Shown here piece after piece: positions 10,295 through 17,290 of a DNA stretch of 21,594 nucleotides. The notes beneath the pieces were generated by a model. That model was not told the DNA's origin. It searched no databases and saw nothing but the letters and a program-made list of their open reading frames with translations. The DNA is from JAEUOS01 sp031423955 (lineage in GTDB: Bacteria; Pseudomonadota; Gammaproteobacteria; Burkholderiales; JAEUOS01), in contig JANPGJ010000067.1 of assembly GCA_031423955.1 (NCBI GenBank), positions 1 through 21,594 of the forward strand, given 5' to 3'. The position numbers and the translations under genes are program-made. Position 1 is the first letter of the stretch. Every line of letters starts with the position of its first letter.

Positions 10295-11382
10295 ACCAGG
10301 CCATCGGGCCCGACCCGGACGTCGCGAATGCGCTCGTTCAAGCCCTGCAGCAGGCGCTCTTCGCGCAGCACCCGGTTGCCGTCGAGTTCAAGGCGCGACA
10401 GCAAGCGGAACTTGAGCGAGCCGACCAGCAAGCTGCCTTTCCAGCCGGCAATCGCATCGGCGCCATAGAACGCCATTCCGGACGGTGCGATCGACGGGTC
10501 CCAAAAGTGCAGTGGCTGTTCCATGCCGGCTTTGGCGGTGCCCTCGCCGATACTCGCACCGGAGTAATCGCGGCCGTAGGTGATCACCGGCCAGCCATGA
10601 TTGCGCCCGGCCTGCGGCCGGTTGACCTCGTCACCGCCCTGCGCGCCATGCTCCACCGTCCACAGGTCGCCACTGACCGGATGCAGGGCCGCGCCCTGCA
10701 CATTGCGATGGCCGTACGACCAGACCTCCGGCAGCGCGCCGGCGCGCCCGATGAACGGGTTGTCCGCCGGCACGCTGCCGTCGGGCCGGATGCGCACCAC
10801 CTTGCCCAGGTGACTCGCCAGATCCTGCGCGCGGTCGCGCTGGTAACGTTCGCCCAGAGTGACGAAAAGGTTGCCGTCGGCGGACTGGACGATCCGCGAG
10901 CCGAAATGCAGGCCGCCGCGCACCTTCGGACCCTGGCGGAAGATCACCCGCACATCTTCAAGAGCGGCCTTGCCGAGCAGCGCGCGCGCCACGCTGGTAC
11001 CGGCGCCGCCGTCACCCGCTTCGGAATACGAGAAATAGAGCGTGCGATTGGCGGCAAACTGGCGGTCGAGATGCACATCGAGCAAGCCGCCCTGCCCGGC
11101 GGCCACGACCGCCGGCAGATTGCCCAGCGCCGCACCCACCTTGCCGTCGCGCTCGATGATGCGGATGCGGCCAGGCCGTTCGGTCACCAGCAGCCGACCG
11201 TCGGGAAGAAAGGCCAGGCCCCAGGGGTGTTCCAGCCCGCGCGCGACGGTCACCACCCGCAACGCCGCACGTTCGCTGGCGAATTCCTGCGCGGAGGCAT
11301 TGTGCGATCCGGCGACGCCGGCCGCCAGCAGGAACCGCAAGAGATCACGTCGGGTCAGGCGCATGACTTTTTGGAATTGCAT
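10237..11382 (-). CDS. PQQ-dependent aldose/sorbosone-type sugar dehydrogenase, Tat-exported
   Basis: This 381-residue protein of the soluble glucose/sorbosone dehydrogenase family (like E. coli YliI/Asd, about 370 residues) has a six-bladed propeller fold. Visible signatures are LEHPWGLAFLPDGRLLVTER (50-69), GGLHFGSRIVQSADGNLFVT (156-175, with the probable catalytic His159), YGHRNVQGAALHP, DLWTVEHGAQGGDEVN and NHGWPVITYG. The N-terminus has a twin-arginine motif (TRRDLLRFLL, residues 10-19), a hydrophobic stretch and an ASA-QE cleavage-like site near 31, so it should be folded first and exported to the periplasm by Tat. The start may be ATG 11382 or, six codons later, ATG 11364; neither has a good ribosome site. 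The upstream start lies inside the 61-base repeat described separately. No pqq biosynthesis genes are in the window. Confidence 0.88.
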   Translation of the reverse strand: MQFQKVMRLTRRDLLRFLLAAGVAGSHNASAQEFASERAALRVVTVARGLEHPWGLAFLPDGRLLVTERPGRIRIIERDGKVGAALGNLPAVVAAGQGGLLDVHLDRQFAANRTLYFSYSEAGDGGAGTSVARALLGKAALEDVRVIFRQGPKVRGGLHFGSRIVQSADGNLFVTLGERYQRDRAQDLASHLGKVVRIRPDGSVPADNPFIGRAGALPEVWSYGHRNVQGAALHPVSGDLWTVEHGAQGGDEVNRPQAGRNHGWPVITYGRDYSGASIGEGTAKAGMEQPLHFWDPSIAPSGMAFYGADAIAGWKGSLLVGSLKFRLLSRLELDGNRVLREERLLQGLNERIRDVRVGPDGLVYLLTDSGDGRVLRLEPAR

Positions 11383-11439
11383 GATTCATGACAAAAACAT
11401 GCCTCTGGCGAGGCTGTCATGTTGTTGGTAACGATCAAT
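11379..11439 (+). repeat. 61-base intergenic repeat, copy 1
   Basis: This copy matches the reverse complement of 16455-16515 at 53 of 61 positions without gaps. A perfectly shared 19-base core ATGCCTCTGGCGAGGCTGT (11399-11417) contains a small palindrome GCCTC-TGGC-GAGGC. The right end GGTAACGATCAAT (11427-11439) is also identical. The copy covers the upstream start codon of the sugar dehydrogenase gene and lies in the divergent region before the glycine-zipper gene. Its nature (REP-like element, small RNA, protein site) is not known. Confidence 0.8.
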
Positions 11440-11575
11440 GATTTGAACATGGTTGACCGGCGAACGTTCCGGCAGCGTAACACCTCCTTACAAAGCGTCA
11501 CAGGTCAGGGTCGGCGCCGCCGCGATACTCGGCGTTCATTGAGGCACGCGCTTTCGCGTTCAGGAGGAACAAGCC

Positions 11576-12430
11576 ATGGAACAGATCATCCGCACCACCC
11601 CGCGCATTCATCCCCTGGTGGCCGCTGCCGCCGCTTCGGTCATCGTGGTGTCCGCTGCCGGTGTCGGCGTCATGACCGGGGTATTGCCCGGCACCCATGC
11701 CAACGCCCTGCCGACGGCCGCCATCACTGCCACGCCGGCGGCCATGGTGACGCCGCCGGCTGCGGCCGCAGCACCCGTCGCGGCCGCGCCGGCGCCAGTG
11801 GTCATAGCGCAAGCCGCCGCACCTGCGGCCCAGCCGCGACCTGTGGCAGCCAAGCCCCGGGTTGTCAGGGTCGCGGCAGTCGACCGTGACGCGGACTATG
11901 AAGCACCGGCACGCCCGCGCTCCACCCTGCCGGCGGTCAGCGGTGCACCGCGCAATCGCGACCCCTACGAACCCAATCCGTACGGTAATCCGGGCAACGG
12001 CGGCGTGTATGGCGGCGCGCAGGGTGGCGCTACCGGCGGCTTTGGCAATGTACCGGTCCAGGTCACCCAGGCACCGGTGGCCAAGCCGGTCTGCGCCAAC
12101 TGCGGCGTGGTCGAAGCGGTGATCGAAACCCAGAAGGCGGGTGAAGGCTCGGGCGTCGGCATCGCCGGTGGCGCGCTCGGCGGCGCGGTGGTCGGCAAGC
12201 AATTCGGCAAGGGGCGTGGCTCGGACGCGCTGGCGATTCTCGGCGCGATCGGCGGCGCGGTGGCCGGTCACCAGATCGAGAAAAGCGTGCGTTCGACCAA
12301 GGTCTACGAAGTCCATGTGCGGATGGAAGACGGCAGCACCCGCAGCCTGACCCAGACCACCGCACCCGCATGGCGCAATGGTGACCGCGTCAAGGTGGAA
12401 GGCAACTCGATCAGCCTCAACTATTCCTGA
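11576..12430 (+). CDS. Glycine-zipper 2TM domain protein with N-terminal membrane anchor
   Basis: The product has 284 residues. An N-terminal membrane segment (about 14-35) is followed by an Ala/Pro-rich linker (about 42-95), a Gly/Asn/Tyr-rich stretch (130-157), a conserved CANC pair (Cys173, Cys176), a glycine-zipper region GSGVGIAGGALGGAVVG...ILGAIGGAVAGHQIEK (191-236) and a small beta-domain ending in GDRVKVEGNSISLNYS. The C-terminal half matches the Rick_17kDa_Anti/SlyB-like glycine-zipper proteins common in betaproteobacteria; these are envelope proteins of unclear function. There is no lipobox Cys near the start, so it is membrane-anchored and not a lipoprotein. A strong AGGAGG site sits 8 bases before the ATG, and a strong terminator follows, so it is a single-gene unit. 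Confidence 0.85.
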   Translation: MEQIIRTTPRIHPLVAAAAASVIVVSAAGVGVMTGVLPGTHANALPTAAITATPAAMVTPPAAAAAPVAAAPAPVVIAQAAAPAAQPRPVAAKPRVVRVAAVDRDADYEAPARPRSTLPAVSGAPRNRDPYEPNPYGNPGNGGVYGGAQGGATGGFGNVPVQVTQAPVAKPVCANCGVVEAVIETQKAGEGSGVGIAGGALGGAVVGKQFGKGRGSDALAILGAIGGAVAGHQIEKSVRSTKVYEVHVRMEDGSTRSLTQTTAPAWRNGDRVKVEGNSISLNYS

Positions 12431-12450
12431 CTGCGCGGCATGCAACAATG

Positions 12451-12480
12451 AAGGGCGGCCTTGCGGGCCGCCCTTTTTTC
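12451..12480 (+). terminator. Rho-independent terminator after the glycine-zipper gene
   Basis: A perfect 10-base-pair stem (AAGGGCGGCC / GGCCGCCCTT) with a 5-base loop TTGCG ends in a T-tract (TTTTTT, 12474-12479). It starts 20 bases after the stop of the glycine-zipper gene and ends about 35 bases before the EamA transporter start. Confidence 0.92.
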
Positions 12481-12513
12481 TTGTGCCACTGGCGGACGCC
12501 ATCCGCCCAAGCG

Positions 12514-13374
12514 ATGTCGCTTCCAGCCCTGCTGCTGATTCTGTTCGCCGCCTGCTGCCACGCGACCTGGAACCTGTTTCTCAAGCAGAGCAAGGGCGGC
12601 GGCATCGCCTTTTTCTGGCTGGTGGCCTGGTTCGAAAGCCTGATCTATGCGCCGTTCGCGGTCACGCAATTGTTACAGTCAGGTTGGCAACCCGACCTCA
12701 CCGCGCTTGCCATGATGCTCGGCAGCGCGCTGATTCATGTCGCCTATTTCGTGTTCCTCGATCGCGGCTACCGCAGCGGCGACCTGTCGGTGGTGTATCC
12801 GCTGGCACGCGCCAGCGGGCCCTTGCTGACGATCGTCGCGGCAATCCTGGTGCTGGGCGAACAACCGGCGCCGCTGGCCATTTGCGGCGCATTGCTGATC
12901 GGCGTGGGCGCGGTGCTGCTGTCAGGCAATCCGCTGGCCATGTTTCGCCGTGGCGGGCATGGCATCGGCTTCGCGTTGGCCACCGGGGCGATGATCGCGC
13001 TCTATACGGTCTGGGACCGGCAGGCGGTGGCGGCCCTGCTGATCCCGCCGATCGTCTATTACTGGGGTTCGATCGTGCTGCGCCTGATCGTCACCACGCC
13101 TTCCAGCCTCAGGCACTTTGGTTCGGTGCGCGCGATCTGGCGCGCGGACAAGCGGGCGGTAGTCGCTGTAGCGATCCTGTCGCCACTGTCGTATTGCCTG
13201 GCGCTCTACGCGATGACCATGGCGCCGCTTTCCTACGTCGCGCCGGCACGCGAAATCAGCATCCTGATCGCCGCGCTCTACGGCACCCATTTCCTCAAGG
13301 AGGGCGATGCCGCACGGCGCCTGACCGCCGCGCTCCTGATGATGCTGGGCCTGGCCAGCATCGCGCTGGCCTGA
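12514..13374 (+). CDS. EamA/DMT-superfamily transporter
   Basis: This 286-residue, very hydrophobic protein has about ten membrane helices in two repeats, as in the drug/metabolite transporter superfamily. DMT-like features are ARASGPLLTIVAAILVLGE (near 105-123, end of repeat one) and the second-half equivalent LSYVAPAREISILIAALYGTHFLKEGD (near 235-260). An in-frame ATG at 12448 would put the start inside the preceding terminator stem, so the ATG at 12514 is taken, where the first helix (LPALLLILFAACCHATW) begins. Its substrate cannot be told from the sequence. Because a terminator lies just upstream, it needs read-through or a promoter not obvious to me. It converges on iscX with a 16-base gap. 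Confidence 0.88.
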   Translation: MSLPALLLILFAACCHATWNLFLKQSKGGGIAFFWLVAWFESLIYAPFAVTQLLQSGWQPDLTALAMMLGSALIHVAYFVFLDRGYRSGDLSVVYPLARASGPLLTIVAAILVLGEQPAPLAICGALLIGVGAVLLSGNPLAMFRRGGHGIGFALATGAMIALYTVWDRQAVAALLIPPIVYYWGSIVLRLIVTTPSSLRHFGSVRAIWRADKRAVVAVAILSPLSYCLALYAMTMAPLSYVAPAREISILIAALYGTHFLKEGDAARRLTAALLMMLGLASIALA

Positions 13375-13390
13375 GCCCCGAGCTGCGCCG

Positions 13391-13585
13391 CTATTCGGCT
13401 TCTTCGATCCACAGCATCTGGATCGCCTCGAGAATCTTCTCGCCCGAGCGACCCGGGTCGTCGGCGAAGCCGGGCAATGCGCATACCCAGGCATGCAGAT
13501 CGGTGAAGCGCACCTTGAGGGGATCGACATCGGGGTGTGCCTCACACAATGCGATCGCGATGTCGCGGCTATCGGTCCATTTCAT
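13391..13585 (-). CDS. iscX: IscX (YfhJ) Fe-S assembly accessory protein
   Basis: This small acidic protein of 64 residues (E. coli: 66) is highly similar to IscX: KWTDSRDIAIAL at the start, then VRFTDLHAWV and the C-terminal EKILEAIQMLWIEEAE. IscX binds IscS and iron and tunes cluster assembly. It is the last gene of the isc operon, 50 bases after fdx, with AAAGGTGAG just upstream as ribosome site. No clear terminator is visible in the 16 bases before the convergent transporter gene. Confidence 0.95.
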   Translation of the reverse strand: MKWTDSRDIAIALCEAHPDVDPLKVRFTDLHAWVCALPGFADDPGRSGEKILEAIQMLWIEEAE

Positions 13586-13635
13586 GACTCACCTTTCGCT
13601 TTCGGCCGCCGGTCCGGCGTGCGCTCGAATGCTGC

Positions 13636-13977
13636 TCAATGCTTGCCTTCCTTGGCCATGTTGATGGTGTATTTCGGTATCTCGATCACCAGATCGGCCG
13701 CATCGAGTATCACCTGGCAGGACAGCCGCGAATTCGGCTCCAGGCCCCAGGCCTTGTCAAGCAGGTCGTCCTCACCTTCGTCCGACGCTTCAAGCGCGGC
13801 AAAGCCTTCGCGCACGATCACATGGCAAGTCGTACAGGCACAGGATTTCTCGCAGGCATGCTCGATCTCGACGCCGTTTTGCAGCAGCGCATCGCACAGG
13901 GAAATGCCGGCCGGGGCATCGATCACCGTCCCTTCGGGGCACAGTTCGACATGGGGTAATACAACGATTTGGGGCAT
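13636..13977 (-). CDS. fdx: ISC-type [2Fe-2S] ferredoxin
   Basis: The product has 113 residues, close to the 111 of E. coli Fdx. The cluster ligands are in CEKSCACTTC (Cys42, Cys48, Cys51) and LSCQVI (Cys87); the extra Cys46 typical of the ISC ferredoxin is also kept. It supplies electrons for cluster assembly on IscU and for cluster coupling. It starts 14 bases after hscA and is followed by iscX, the usual order. Confidence 0.96.
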   Translation of the reverse strand: MPQIVVLPHVELCPEGTVIDAPAGISLCDALLQNGVEIEHACEKSCACTTCHVIVREGFAALEASDEGEDDLLDKAWGLEPNSRLSCQVILDAADLVIEIPKYTINMAKEGKH

Positions 13978-13991
13978 GGCTTTCTTTTGGC

Positions 13992-15866
13992 TCAGGCGCC
14001 GATCGAGTCCAGCGTGCGCCCGGTGAGCGCCGCCTTGATAGAGCGGTCCATGCGGCGCGCGGCGAATTCCTCGCTGCCGCGGTTGAGGGCCTCGACCGCA
14101 GCCTTGATTCGCAGATGGTCGGTACCCCGGGTGGCGTCACGCAACTGCATGATCAGGATGTCGAGTGCATCGCGCTCCTCGGCCGAAAGCAGCGCCCCGT
14201 CAGCGGCGAGCGCGGCGGCAAGCGCACCCTGCATCTGGTCTGCCTCGACTTGCTGCTCCTTCAGGGCACGCGCCTTGATGTCGTCACCGGCACGCTCGAA
14301 CGACTCCCTGAGCATGCGCGCGATCTCCTCGTCACCCAGGCCGTACGAAGGCTTGACGACGATCTCTGCCTTGGCGCCGGAGGTCTTCTCCTCGGCCGAC
14401 ACCGACAACAGGCCGTCGGCATCGACCTGGAAGCTGACGCGAATCCGCGCCGCGCCGGCCACCATCGGCGGAATGCCGCGCAATTCGAAGCGCGCCAGCG
14501 AGCGGCAGTCGGCCACCAGATCGCGCTCACCCTGTACCACGTGGATCGCCATCGCGGTCTGGCCGTCCTTGAAGGTGGTGAATTCCTGCGCCCGCGCGCA
14601 GGGAATGGTCGAATTGCGCGGAATCACCCGTTCGGCCAGCCCGCCCATCGTTTCCAGCCCGAGCGACAGCGGAATCACGTCGAGCAGCAGCCAGTCGTCG
14701 CCCTCACCGTGATTGCCGGCCAGCAGGTTGGCCTGCATCGCCGCACCGAGCGCCACCACCTCGTCGGGATTGAGGTCGGTCAGGGGCGCCCGCCCGAACA
14801 ACTTGGCGACCGCCTCGCGTACCTGCGGCATGCGGGTCGCGCCGCCGACCAGCACCGTGCCTTTCACCTCCGCGGCCGACAGGCCGGCATCGCGCAGCGC
14901 CTTGCGGGTGGCGACCAGGGTTTTCTTGAGCAGCGGTTCGGTCAATGCCTCGAACAGCTTGCGCGTCACGTGCAGGCCGAGGGTGCGGCCGTCATGCATC
15001 GGCAGGCTGTAGAACGTGGTGTCGGCCTCGGACAGGCGCTCCTTGGCGGCACGCGCCTCGATTTGCAGCATGCGCCGGTCGCGCTCGGAAAGGGCGGCAA
15101 GCCGGGTCTCGTGCACCGCCCATTGCGCCAGCGCGGCATCGAAATCATCCCCTCCCAGCGCCGAGTCGCCGCCGGTGGCCATCACCTCGAACACCCCGCG
15201 CGACAGGCGCAGGATCGAGATGTCGAAAGTGCCGCCGCCCAGGTCGTAGATCGCGTAGACGCCCTCGGCGCCATTGTCCAGGCCATAGGCAATCGCCGCC
15301 GCGGTCGGTTCATTGATCAGGCGCAGCACCTCGAGGCCCGCGAGTTGCGCCGCATCCTTGGTGGCCTGGCGTTGCGCGTCGTCGAAATAGGCCGGCACGG
15401 TAATCACCGCGCCACGCAATTCGCCGCCCAGCGACTCCTCGGCGCGCCCCTTGAGCGCGCGCAGGATGTCGGCCGATACCTCGACCGGGCTTTTGGTTCC
15501 GGCGCGGGTGACCAGTTTGACCATGCCCGGCGCGTCGGCGAAATCATACGGCGGATGCGCGCCGTATTGCGCGCGAATGTCGGCCAGGCCACGCCCCATG
15601 TAGCGCTTGACTGAGGCGATGGTGTTCTTCGGATCGCTCAACGCCTGCGCCGCAGCGGCATGACCGACCGCGTTGACGCCCTGGGCGTCATAGCGCACCA
15701 CCGACGGCAACAGCGGCCGGCCCTGGTGGTCGGGCAGCACTTCGGCAACCCCGCTCCTGACCGCCGCCACCAGCGAGTTGGTGGTGCCTAAGTCAATGCC
15801 GACGGCGAGCCGGTGTTCATGCGGCGCGGTCGCCAGGCCAGGTTCGAAAATCTGCAGCAGGGCCAT
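13992..15866 (-). CDS. hscA: Fe-S assembly chaperone HscA (Hsp70 family)
   Basis: This 624-residue Hsp70 (E. coli: 616) has ATPase motifs VGIDLGTTNSLVA (22-34), AVITVPAYFDDAQRQATKDAA, IYDLGGGTFDIS and VLVGGATRMPQVREAV, then a substrate-binding domain and a helical lid. HscA binds the LPPVK loop of IscU and drives transfer of the cluster to target proteins. An in-frame start exists upstream at 15923, but ATG 15866 is preferred because MALLQIFEPG matches HscA N-termini and it lies one base after the hscB stop, which suggests translational coupling. Confidence 0.97.
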   Translation of the reverse strand: MALLQIFEPGLATAPHEHRLAVGIDLGTTNSLVAAVRSGVAEVLPDHQGRPLLPSVVRYDAQGVNAVGHAAAAQALSDPKNTIASVKRYMGRGLADIRAQYGAHPPYDFADAPGMVKLVTRAGTKSPVEVSADILRALKGRAEESLGGELRGAVITVPAYFDDAQRQATKDAAQLAGLEVLRLINEPTAAAIAYGLDNGAEGVYAIYDLGGGTFDISILRLSRGVFEVMATGGDSALGGDDFDAALAQWAVHETRLAALSERDRRMLQIEARAAKERLSEADTTFYSLPMHDGRTLGLHVTRKLFEALTEPLLKKTLVATRKALRDAGLSAAEVKGTVLVGGATRMPQVREAVAKLFGRAPLTDLNPDEVVALGAAMQANLLAGNHGEGDDWLLLDVIPLSLGLETMGGLAERVIPRNSTIPCARAQEFTTFKDGQTAMAIHVVQGERDLVADCRSLARFELRGIPPMVAGAARIRVSFQVDADGLLSVSAEEKTSGAKAEIVVKPSYGLGDEEIARMLRESFERAGDDIKARALKEQQVEADQMQGALAAALAADGALLSAEERDALDILIMQLRDATRGTDHLRIKAAVEALNRGSEEFAARRMDRSIKAALTGRTLDSIGA

Positions 15867-15867
15867 G

Positions 15868-16401
15868 TCAGGCGTTCTCCAGCGCGGCGAGACTGTCGCT
15901 GATCTCGCTTTGCACTTTTTCAAGGAACATCAATTGGCGCACCGCCTCGACCGCCGGCTGGTCGGCGTTGGATTCGAGCAGGGCGCCGAGCTTGCCATAA
16001 CGCAGTTTCGCATCCGCACGCAACTCGCCCAGCAGACGCTCCAAGGCATCGATGTTTTTCGCCGCTCGCGCATCCTCGACAGCCTCCCGCCATTCCATCT
16101 GGGCGATCAGAAACGCCGGCTCCATCGCCGTATTGTTCTCGGCCCCGATGTCCTGCTTGCGCAGTTCGAGCAGGTAGGTTGCCCGCTTGAGCGGATTCCG
16201 CAAGGTCTCGAAGGCCTCGTTGGCACGCGTCGACAGTTGCATTGCGACCCGCTTGCCGGCCTCGCCGGATTGCGCATGGCGATCCGGATGCACCTGGCCC
16301 TGGACTTCGCGATAGGCCGCGCTCAACGCATCGAGGTCGATGTCAAACGCGGCCGGCAGTCCGAACCAGTCGAAGTATGTTTGGGAAAAAGCCTTGGACA
16401 C
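15868..16401 (-). CDS. hscB: Fe-S assembly co-chaperone HscB (J-domain protein)
   Basis: The product has 177 residues from a GTG start at 16399-16401. The J domain begins with TYFDWFGLPAAFDIDLDAL and contains the HPD motif (VHPDRHA) that stimulates HscA; the C-terminal helical domain binds IscU. The open frame extends to a TTG at 16419, but that codon lies in the loop of a terminator-like hairpin and adds residues unlike the family. The GTG comes 1-2 bases after the T-tract of this hairpin. Neither start has a Shine-Dalgarno sequence, so initiation is unusual. It is separated from iscA by about 130 bases, while the other isc genes are tightly packed. Confidence 0.92.
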   Translation of the reverse strand: MSKAFSQTYFDWFGLPAAFDIDLDALSAAYREVQGQVHPDRHAQSGEAGKRVAMQLSTRANEAFETLRNPLKRATYLLELRKQDIGAENNTAMEPAFLIAQMEWREAVEDARAAKNIDALERLLGELRADAKLRYGKLGALLESNADQPAVEAVRQLMFLEKVQSEISDSLAALENA

Positions 16402-16402
16402 G

Positions 16403-16426
16403 AAAAAAAGGGCGGTCAAGCCGCCC
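16403..16426 (-). terminator. Terminator-like hairpin between iscA and hscB
   Basis: On the minus strand GGGCGG-CTTGA-CCGCCC forms a perfect 6-base-pair GC stem with a 5-base loop, followed directly by seven T. This has the form of an intrinsic terminator in the direction of isc transcription. It ends one base before the hscB GTG. It may act as an attenuator or partial terminator separating iscRSUA from hscBA-fdx-iscX. Confidence 0.75.
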
Positions 16427-16454
16427 GGAGGATTCGGGATTGCGCACGGCGCCT

Positions 16455-16515
16455 ATTGATCGTTACCGAAGACATAACAGCCTCGCCAGAGGCATCTATT
16501 GGTCATGAATGATGC
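16455..16515 (-). repeat. 61-base intergenic repeat, copy 2
   Basis: Read on the minus strand, this is the second copy of the repeat at 11379-11439 (53 of 61 identical, no gaps). The core palindrome GCCTC-TGGC-GAGGC is fully conserved. It fills most of the gap between the iscA stop and the terminator-like hairpin before hscB and is oriented along isc transcription. Confidence 0.8.
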
Positions 16516-16530
16516 GATTGCCGCCAGGCC

Positions 16531-16854
16531 TCAGATGTGAAAACTCTCGCCGCAACCGCAGCGGTCCTTTTCGTTCGGGTTGTTGAACTTGAAGCCCTCG
16601 TTCAATCCCTCGCGCGTGTAGTCGAGCTCGGTGCCTTCGAGATAGGCCAGGCTCTTGGGGTCGATCAACACCTTGACGCCGTGGCTTTCGAACTGCTGGT
16701 CTTCGGGATTAGGCGCGTCGGCGAACTCAAGCTTGTAGGCCAGGCCGGAGCAACCGGTGGTCTTGACACCCAGACGCAAGCCCATTCCCTTGCCGCGCTT
16801 GGCAATGTAGTTGGACACGTGCCTGGCGGCGTTTTCGGTCAGCGTGACGGGCAT
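16531..16854 (-). CDS. iscA: A-type Fe-S cluster carrier IscA
   Basis: This 107-residue protein is the same length as E. coli IscA. The three conserved cysteines are present: Cys35 in TTGCSGLAY and Cys99/Cys101 in DRCGCGESFHI at the C-terminus. IscA carries iron or clusters from IscU to apo-proteins, especially [4Fe-4S] targets. The frame is open further upstream, but ATG 16854 gives the family N-terminus MPVTLTENAARHV and lies 8 bases after the iscU stop with AAGGA before it. Confidence 0.97.
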   Translation of the reverse strand: MPVTLTENAARHVSNYIAKRGKGMGLRLGVKTTGCSGLAYKLEFADAPNPEDQQFESHGVKVLIDPKSLAYLEGTELDYTREGLNEGFKFNNPNEKDRCGCGESFHI

Positions 16855-16862
16855 GACAGTCC

Positions 16863-17264
16863 TTAAGCGGCTTGCTTCTGTTCGACCACGTGCTTGGCCT
16901 TGTAATCGGTGATCGCCGCCTTGATCGCATCTTCGGCCAGGATCGAGCAATGGATCTTGACCGGCGGCAGCGCCAGTTCCTCGGCGATCTGGGTGTTCTT
17001 GATGCCCATCGCCTCGTCCAGCGTCTTGCCCTTGACCCATTCGGTCACCAGGGACGACGAAGCGATCGCCGAACCGCAACCGTAGGTCTTGAATTTCGCA
17101 TCCTCGATGCGGCCGTCGCTGCCGACCTTGATCTGCAGCTTCATCACATCGCCGCAGGCCGGCGCGCCGACCATGCCGGTACCCACCGTGTCATCGCCCT
17201 TTTCGAACGAGCCGACGTTGCGTGGATTCTCGTAGTGATCCAGAAGTTTTTCGCTGTATGCCAT
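16863..17264 (-). CDS. iscU: Fe-S cluster scaffold IscU
   Basis: The product has 133 residues (E. coli: 128). The scaffold ligands are intact: Cys37 with Asp39 in APACGDVM, Cys63 in YGCGSAIASSS, and His105-Cys106. The LPPVK motif recognised by HscA is at residues 99-103. New clusters are built here from sulfur delivered by IscS. The gene starts 26 bases after iscS with GGAGA as ribosome site. Confidence 0.98.
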   Translation of the reverse strand: MAYSEKLLDHYENPRNVGSFEKGDDTVGTGMVGAPACGDVMKLQIKVGSDGRIEDAKFKTYGCGSAIASSSLVTEWVKGKTLDEAMGIKNTQIAEELALPPVKIHCSILAEDAIKAAITDYKAKHVVEQKQAA

Positions 17265-17290
17265 GATGTTTCTCCAAGCCTTCCATTAAC

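Noticed and set aside
9988..11391. 467-codon plus-strand open frame opposite the PQQ dehydrogenase
   Set aside because: Shadow of a gene with clear propeller motifs; no plausible start or domain.
12448..12513. N-terminal extension of the EamA transporter from the ATG at 12448
   Set aside because: It would start within the terminator stem of the previous gene and adds a non-hydrophobic, unconserved stretch.
14115..15614. 499-codon plus-strand open frame opposite hscA
   Set aside because: Antisense shadow of the well-supported hscA; rich in Arg, Gln and His with no recognisable domain.
11379..16515. Invertible segment between the two 61-base repeats
   Set aside because: The copies are short and only 87% identical, an inversion would break the isc operon, and no recombinase gene is nearby.
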